Shown here one piece after another: positions 60,095 to 64,000 of a stretch of DNA of 64,000 nt. The first letter of the stretch is position 1. Each line of letters starts with the position of its first letter. The DNA comes from an uncultured Oscillospiraceae bacterium (GTDB lineage: Bacteria > Bacillota > Clostridia > Oscillospirales > Ruminococcaceae), in assembly GCA_949295465.1 (NCBI GenBank), contig CASFKY010000023.1:1-64000 (forward strand), read 5' to 3'. The position numbers were made by a program, and so were the translations under genes. The notes under the pieces are model-generated. The model saw only the letters and a program-made list of their open reading frames with translations. It did no database searches and was not told where the DNA came from.

Positions 60095-60115
60095 AATCTT
60101 TTGACGAATCTTTTG
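60095..60115. repeat. direct repeat AATCTTTTG x2 downstream of the gntR promoter
   Basis: Two identical 9-mers, 12 bp apart start to start (60095-60103, 60107-60115), just past the gntR -10 in the direction of transcription; candidate operator half-sites. Confidence 0.55.
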
Positions 60116-60117
60116 CT

Positions 60118-60153
60118 ATTATAGCACAACTCGTTTCACTTTTGTGCTATAAT
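60118..60153. promoter_or_regulatory. mirror-image divergent promoters for gntR-pyrBI (minus) and ridA (plus)
   Basis: ATTATAGCACAA at 60118-60129 and TTGTGCTATAAT at 60142-60153 form a perfect 12-bp inverted repeat with a 12-bp centre. Each arm is an extended -10 (TGC-TATAAT) pointing outwards. -35 elements are weak on both sides. A regulator on the dyad would act on both promoters. Confidence 0.75.
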
Positions 60154-60165
60154 GTTCCTTGCAGA

Positions 60166-60178
60166 TCGCAAAATGCGA
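60166..60178. repeat. small dyad in the ridA leader
   Basis: TCGCA-AAA-TGCGA, 27 bp before the ridA start, just upstream of A6T6. Confidence 0.6.
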
Positions 60179-60204
60179 AAAAATTTTTTGGAGGATTTGG
60201 AAAA

Positions 60205-60579
60205 ATGAAAAAGGTCATCACCGCTCAGAATGCTCCCGCCGCCGTGGGCCCCTACTGCCACGCCCAGCTGTGCGACAACACCCTGTATGTTTCCGGCCAG
60301 CTGGGTCTCGACCCTGTGACCGGCGCTCTGCCCGAGGGCATTGAGGCTCAGACCAAGCAGTCCCTGGCCAACATGGCCGCCATCCTGGAGGCCGCCGGCA
60401 TGACCATGCAGGATGTGGTCAAGACCACCGTTCTGCTGGCCGACATGAACGATTTCGGCGTGGTCAACGGCATTTACGCCGAGGCTTTCGGCGATCATCG
60501 CCCCGCCCGCAGCTGCTTCCAGGTTGCCGCCCTGCCCAAGGCCGGCCTGGTGGAGATCGAGTGCGTTGCCGTGAAATGA
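60205..60579 (+). CDS. ridA: RidA/YjgF-family reactive intermediate deaminase
   Basis: 124 residues. ITAQNAPAAVGPYCHAQLCDNTLYVSGQLGLDPVTG with the conserved Tyr and Gly, and ARSCFQVAALPKAGLVEIECVAV with the catalytic Arg and Glu, are diagnostic. RidA hydrolyses reactive enamine/imine intermediates from PLP enzymes. In E. coli ridA directly follows pyrBI; here it diverges from gntR-pyrBI, so the neighbourhood is kept although the arrangement differs. RBS TTGGAGGATTTGG. Confidence 0.96.
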   Translation: MKKVITAQNAPAAVGPYCHAQLCDNTLYVSGQLGLDPVTGALPEGIEAQTKQSLANMAAILEAAGMTMQDVVKTTVLLADMNDFGVVNGIYAEAFGDHRPARSCFQVAALPKAGLVEIECVAVK

Positions 60580-61334
60580 GCAAGGATTTTTCGATTGAAA
60601 AATTCCGGGGCCAGCCCTGCCAGCAGGTGCTGGCCCTTCGTTTTGGCCGCCCGGAGGAGATCCCCGCCCTGGATGGGCTCCAGCAGCGGGTGCTGGCCGG
60701 CATGGACGAGCCGGAGTGGTATGTGCCCTCCACCCGGCAGGAGATGGCCTGCCAGATGGAGCAGGGGCTTTTTCTCTGCCTGTGGGCCGGCGGGGAGCCG
60801 GTGGCCTACCTGAGCCTGGTCTGGCCGGGGGAGGAGAAAAACAACTACGGCTGGGACCTGGGCTTGTCCCCGGCCCAGGTGCCCCTCTGGGCCAATGTGG
60901 ACTCGGTGGTGGTGGCCCCTGAGTACCGGGGCAACGGCATCCAGCGCCGTCTGCTGCGGCTGGCCGAGGAGGCCCGCCCGCCCCGGATCATCGGCTTCGG
61001 GTGCACCGTCAGCCCCCAAAACCGATACAGCCGGGGCGCGCTGGAGGCCGAGGGGTACCGGGCCGCCTGCCAGAAGGAAAAATACGGCGGTCACCTGCGG
61101 CTGGTGATGAAAAAGGAGCTGTTCCCCCTGCCGGGAAACTATCGCCATTTCAAGGGCGGCCAGTACCGGGTGATCGGGCCGGTGCGCCACAGCGAGAGCG
61201 GCGAAGTCATGGTGTTGTACCAGGCCCTCTACGGCGAGAGGGGCTACTGGGTGCGGCCTCTGCCCATGTGGAACGAGTGGGTGGAGCGGGAGGGCTGGCA
61301 GGGCCCCCGCTTTCGCTGGGAGAGCCGGGAGTGA
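60576..61334 (+). CDS. GNAT acetyltransferase fused to a DUF1653 domain
   Basis: 252 residues. GNAT fold at ~15-180 with the acetyl-CoA loop RGNGIQRRLL (118-127) and VVAPEYRGNG; C-terminal DUF1653 at ~188-240 (YRHFKGGQYRVIGPVRHSESGEVMVLYQALYGERGYWVRP). DUF1653 usually occurs alone as a ~70-residue protein, so this is a domain fusion. Target unknown. ATG chosen from the ATGA overlap with ridA; a GTG 15 bp upstream is possible. Confidence 0.85.
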   Translation: MSKDFSIEKFRGQPCQQVLALRFGRPEEIPALDGLQQRVLAGMDEPEWYVPSTRQEMACQMEQGLFLCLWAGGEPVAYLSLVWPGEEKNNYGWDLGLSPAQVPLWANVDSVVVAPEYRGNGIQRRLLRLAEEARPPRIIGFGCTVSPQNRYSRGALEAEGYRAACQKEKYGGHLRLVMKKELFPLPGNYRHFKGGQYRVIGPVRHSESGEVMVLYQALYGERGYWVRPLPMWNEWVEREGWQGPRFRWESRE

Positions 61335-61344
61335 GGAGAGAAGT

Positions 61345-61947
61345 ATGCTGACACAGGTGCTGGAAGAGGCCCGGCGGGAAGAACGGGGCCTCAAAGGCCT
61401 CACCTTTCAGAATGAGACCCTGGAAGGGGCCGACGGGGAAAAGCTGGATTTTGAGCAGGTGCGGTTTGTGAACTGCCGGCTGCTGAACTGCGATTTTACC
61501 AAGGCGGCCTTTTATGACGCGGTGCTGGAAGGGTGCGATCTCAGCGGCAGCCAGTTTGAAGACAGCTACTGGAAAAACTGTACCCTGAAGGGCTGCAAGG
61601 CCGAGGGGGGCCGGTTTGCCGGCTCGGTGTTCCGGGGCTGCCGGTGGGAGGATTGCCGCCTGATCTGGGCCAATTTTTCCGAGAGCCGGTGGGAGAACAG
61701 CGCCCTGACCGACTGCTTTTTGAAGGAGAGCTTTTTGTCCCGTCTCCAGCTGAAAAAGACTCGGCTGGAAAAGTGCGATCTCTCGGGGGCCGATCTCTAC
61801 GGCACCATGCTGGCGGGAATGAATCTGGCCGGCTGCCAGGTGCAGGGGCTGCGGGTGTCCGAGAGCTGCGCCGAGCTGCGGGGCGTCAGGATGGATCTGT
61901 TCCAGGCGGCCGAAATGGCCAAGCTGCTGGGCATCCAGATTGTGTGA
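61345..61947 (+). CDS. pentapeptide-repeat protein
   Basis: 200 residues. From ~35 to ~175 the sequence runs in A(N/D)LxX-like pentads with Cys, Phe and Leu stacking (CRLLNCDFTKAAFYDAVLEGCDLSGSQF, CDLSGADLYGTMLAGMNL), which fold into a right-handed quadrilateral beta helix. Some members mimic DNA and shield gyrase from quinolones (Qnr-like); nothing here proves that. RBS GAGGAGAGAAGT. Between the GNAT and flavoprotein genes, 10-12 bp from each, so an operon. Confidence 0.88.
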   Translation: MLTQVLEEARREERGLKGLTFQNETLEGADGEKLDFEQVRFVNCRLLNCDFTKAAFYDAVLEGCDLSGSQFEDSYWKNCTLKGCKAEGGRFAGSVFRGCRWEDCRLIWANFSESRWENSALTDCFLKESFLSRLQLKKTRLEKCDLSGADLYGTMLAGMNLAGCQVQGLRVSESCAELRGVRMDLFQAAEMAKLLGIQIV

Positions 61948-61959
61948 GGAGAGGCGGAG

Positions 61960-63318
61960 ATGGAACATCACAGAGAGGCGGATGCGCTGATCCTGGGCGG
62001 CGGCGCGGCCGGGATGGCGGCGGCCATCCTGCTGGCTGAGAGCCTGGCCAAGGCAGGGCAGGGCCGGAGGGTCTTGTTGGCCGACCGGATGGAAAAGCCC
62101 GGCAAAAAGCTGCTGGCCACCGGCAACGGCCGGTGCAACCTGGGCAATCGGAACGTGTCGACGGCGGGATATGCCACCCATTCCCCCCGGCGGCTGGAGG
62201 TCATCCTGGCCGGGGCGCCTTTTGAGCGGCAGCGGGCTTTTTTTGAGGGCCACGGGCTGCTGTGCGATCTCCAGCCGGATGGCCGGATGTACCCTTACAG
62301 CTATTTTGCGGGCACGGTGGTGGAGGCCCTGCGCCGGAACCTGCGGGCGGCGGGGGTGGAGGAGCTGACCGGCTTTGAGGCCGTCCGGCTGGAAAAATCC
62401 CCGGAGGGCTTTTTGATCACCGCCCGGGACGGCAGTACCCTGACCGCGGCCCGAATGCTGCTGGCGGCGGGCGGCAGGGCTGCCCCGGCCCTGGGCTCGG
62501 ACGGCTCAGGGCTGGAGCTGGCCAGAAGTCTGGGCCACAGGGTGTACCCCCTCTGGCCGGGGCTTGTGGCTTTTACCAGCTCTTCTCCCCTCTGCCGGGA
62601 CCTGAAAGGGGTGCGGGCAGAGGCCCGGGCGAGGCTGTACAGCCAGGGCCGGCTGCTGGCTGAGGAGAGCGGCGAGGTGCAGTTCACCGAATACGGCCTC
62701 TCCGGCATTCCCTTTTTCCAGCTCTCCCTGAGCTACGGGATGCTGCCGCCGGCAAAGCGGGAGGGGGTCACTGCCCGGCTGGATCTCTTCCCCGGCAAAA
62801 GTGCCGAGAGCCTGGCTGCCTGGCTGGGCCGGCAGGGTGGGCGGGGATGTACCGCAGGCGAGGGGCTGGAGGGGATGCTCCACTGGAAGCTGGCCCGGGC
62901 GGCGGGCAGGGCGGCCAGAGTCCCCGAAAAGGCGCCGCTGGACCTTCCCACGGCCCGCCGCCTGGCCGATACCCTGAAAGGGATGGAATTCCCCCTAACG
63001 GGGACCCTGGGCTGGGAACACTGCCAGGTCACCGGCGGGGGAATCAGCCTGGAGGAGGTGGACCCGATCACCCTGGAATCCCGCCTTTGCCCGGGCCTTT
63101 ACCTGGCGGGGGAGATCTTGGACGCGGCGGGCCTTTGCGGGGGCTACAACCTGCACTGGGCCTTTGGCACCGGGCTGCTGGCCGGCCAGGGGATGGCCGG
63201 GGCGTGGCTGGGCAGATCGGGCGGCCCGGCGCCGGAAAAAAGAGGGAGAGAGGCATCGCCCCCCAAAAAGAAAAAGTCTGCGGCATCGGGCGCAAAAAAC
63301 GATAACAGGATCGGATAA
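61960..63318 (+). CDS. HI0933/YhiN-family FAD-dependent oxidoreductase
   Basis: 452 residues. FAD-binding Rossmann motif ALILGGGAAGMAAAILLAE (~10-28), then DRMEKPGKKLLATGNGRCNLGN, the signature of the HI0933 family, and AGEILDAAGLCGGYNLHWAFGTGLLAG near the C-terminus, which holds the second FAD contact. Related to BaiN and bile-acid or ring-reducing enzymes; the substrate is unknown. The last ~35 residues are an unusual Lys/Pro/Arg-rich tail (EKRGREASPPKKKKSAASG) beyond the fold. RBS GAGGAGAGGCGGAG. Confidence 0.92.
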   Translation: MEHHREADALILGGGAAGMAAAILLAESLAKAGQGRRVLLADRMEKPGKKLLATGNGRCNLGNRNVSTAGYATHSPRRLEVILAGAPFERQRAFFEGHGLLCDLQPDGRMYPYSYFAGTVVEALRRNLRAAGVEELTGFEAVRLEKSPEGFLITARDGSTLTAARMLLAAGGRAAPALGSDGSGLELARSLGHRVYPLWPGLVAFTSSSPLCRDLKGVRAEARARLYSQGRLLAEESGEVQFTEYGLSGIPFFQLSLSYGMLPPAKREGVTARLDLFPGKSAESLAAWLGRQGGRGCTAGEGLEGMLHWKLARAAGRAARVPEKAPLDLPTARRLADTLKGMEFPLTGTLGWEHCQVTGGGISLEEVDPITLESRLCPGLYLAGEILDAAGLCGGYNLHWAFGTGLLAGQGMAGAWLGRSGGPAPEKRGREASPPKKKKSAASGAKNDNRIG

Positions 63319-63366
63319 AAATGGAGCCGGTTTTGAGAGGATTTCTCAAAACCGGCTCCATTTTTA
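63317..63366. terminator. bidirectional terminator after the flavoprotein gene
   Basis: 22-bp near-perfect stem (arms 63317-63338 and 63344-63365, inner core GAGCCGG / CCGGCTC) with T5 on both strands. Confidence 0.95.
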
Positions 63367-63370
63367 TGCT

Positions 63371-64000
63371 CTATACGCTGCCCATCTCCCAGGGATGCCC
63401 GGAGGAATACAGTTCTTCCACCGACAACAGCCGGTAAGAGCCGTCCTCATTTTGGGTGAGCGTATAGCGCAGGGTGCTGGCAACCGACCAGCAGATGGTA
63501 TCGGCATACAGATTCAGGGTGACGGTCTGGGTGTCGCTATCCCGGCTGGTGTAGGCCACGGCGGCATAGACCCACTTGCCCCCTTTGGCCACCGGGATGA
63601 TCATTTGGCAGTCCAGATAGCTGCTGTATTGGCTCAGGTCCAGCCCCCACAGATCTACGCCGAAAACCTTTTCCACGTCCCGATAGAAGGCTTCCGGGCT
63701 TTTGGTTTCGGGGGTATAGGGCACTTCCGGGAGATTGGCCCGGGCAAGGGCGCAGCAGGCCGGGTCCACCATGTAATACATCTCCGTTTCATCGGACAAC
63801 TTCAGATAGGGGGTAAAATCATCCCCCCGAAGCTGGGGCAGATAGCTGGCCAGCGTATGGCAGAACAGCTCTGCCGATTCCAGCTGGGCAAGATGGCAAG
63901 GGATTCGGACCCTGCTTTCCGGCAGGATGTATTCGGCCCAGTCCTTCCCGCTGACCGTCAATTTGGCCACCCAGGGGGTGGTGCCGGGCTCAAACAGCGC
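63371..64000 (-). CDS. protein of unknown function (5' end outside the window)
   Basis: The minus-strand frame is open from the window edge to the stop at 63371; a GTG at 63970 is internal and not a supported start. The visible ~209 residues begin ALFEPGTTPWVAKLTVSG and contain AEYILPESRVRIPCHLAQLES, several Tyr/Asp-rich segments and VYAAVAYTSRDSDTQTVTLNLYAD. Mixed alpha/beta, no membrane helix in this part, no family recognised. Convergent with the flavoprotein gene over a shared terminator. Confidence 0.7.
   Translation of the reverse strand, partial: ALFEPGTTPWVAKLTVSGKDWAEYILPESRVRIPCHLAQLESAELFCHTLASYLPQLRGDDFTPYLKLSDETEMYYMVDPACCALARANLPEVPYTPETKSPEAFYRDVEKVFGVDLWGLDLSQYSSYLDCQMIIPVAKGGKWVYAAVAYTSRDSDTQTVTLNLYADTICWSVASTLRYTLTQNEDGSYRLLSVEELYSSGHPWEMGSV

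Overview
The window is a gene-dense, G+C-rich stretch of bacterial chromosome, most likely from an anaerobic spore-former lineage of class Clostridia (Oscillospiraceae/Ruminococcaceae would fit; this is an inference from gene content and base composition). Supporting points are the sporulation genes spoIIE and bofA, rubrerythrin, zinc-type S14 and L36, RqcH, FMN and SAM-I riboswitches, the order map-KOW-infA-rpmJ-rpsM, frequent GTG/TTG starts and 4-bp GTGA/ATGA overlaps. No rRNA, tRNA, CRISPR array, prophage or insertion sequence was seen.

Layout. 1-1.6 kb: end of an iron-chelate ABC transporter (permease, ATPase) with an overlapping TM1266-like regulator. 1.65-3.5 kb (minus): an ECF sigma factor and a DUF4179 membrane partner. 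3.6-9.2 kb: lipid kinase, yaaL-bofA, queH, DUF896, purA and a CDF metal exporter. 9.4-15 kb: spoIIE with a possible Spo0A box, a patatin lipase, fba, an OGG-type glycosylase and a 517-bp intergenic region with a cluster of palindromes. 15-18.6 kb: rlmB and a 940-aa protein that looks like a catalytically dead P-type ATPase behind a long acidic tail. 18.9-25.3 kb: rubrerythrin, a DUF2142 membrane protein, DUF1858-trmK-nif3 and rqcH.

25.4-41.4 kb is the fused S10-spc-alpha ribosomal protein cluster (rpsJ to rplQ) with secY, adk, map, a KOW protein, infA and rpoA. It has one strong promoter, a 330-nt structured leader and several stable hairpins in the few wide gaps between genes. Its codon use (more GTT, GCT, CGT) differs from the neighbours, as expected for highly expressed genes.

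41.5-43.6 kb (minus) is a second sigma/membrane-protein pair with the same architecture as the first. 43.9-49.9 kb holds a family II pyrophosphatase, a D-2-hydroxyacid dehydrogenase, a radical SAM protein, FMN riboswitch-ribU and SAM-I riboswitch-metK. 50-57.7 kb holds recD2-comF, an mreB homologue, a PHP phosphoesterase, a TSCPD protein and a ClpA-like unfoldase. 57.8-60.6 kb is a gntR-pyrB-pyrI operon diverging from ridA across a symmetric pair of promoters. 60.6-64 kb holds a GNAT-DUF1653 fusion, a pentapeptide-repeat protein, an HI0933-type flavoprotein and the 3' part of an unknown gene.

The most unusual items are the pseudo-P-type ATPase, the palindrome cluster before rlmB, and the mirror-image ridA/gntR-pyrBI control region with an attenuator-like leader. 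All functions are read from sequence motifs; no database search was run.
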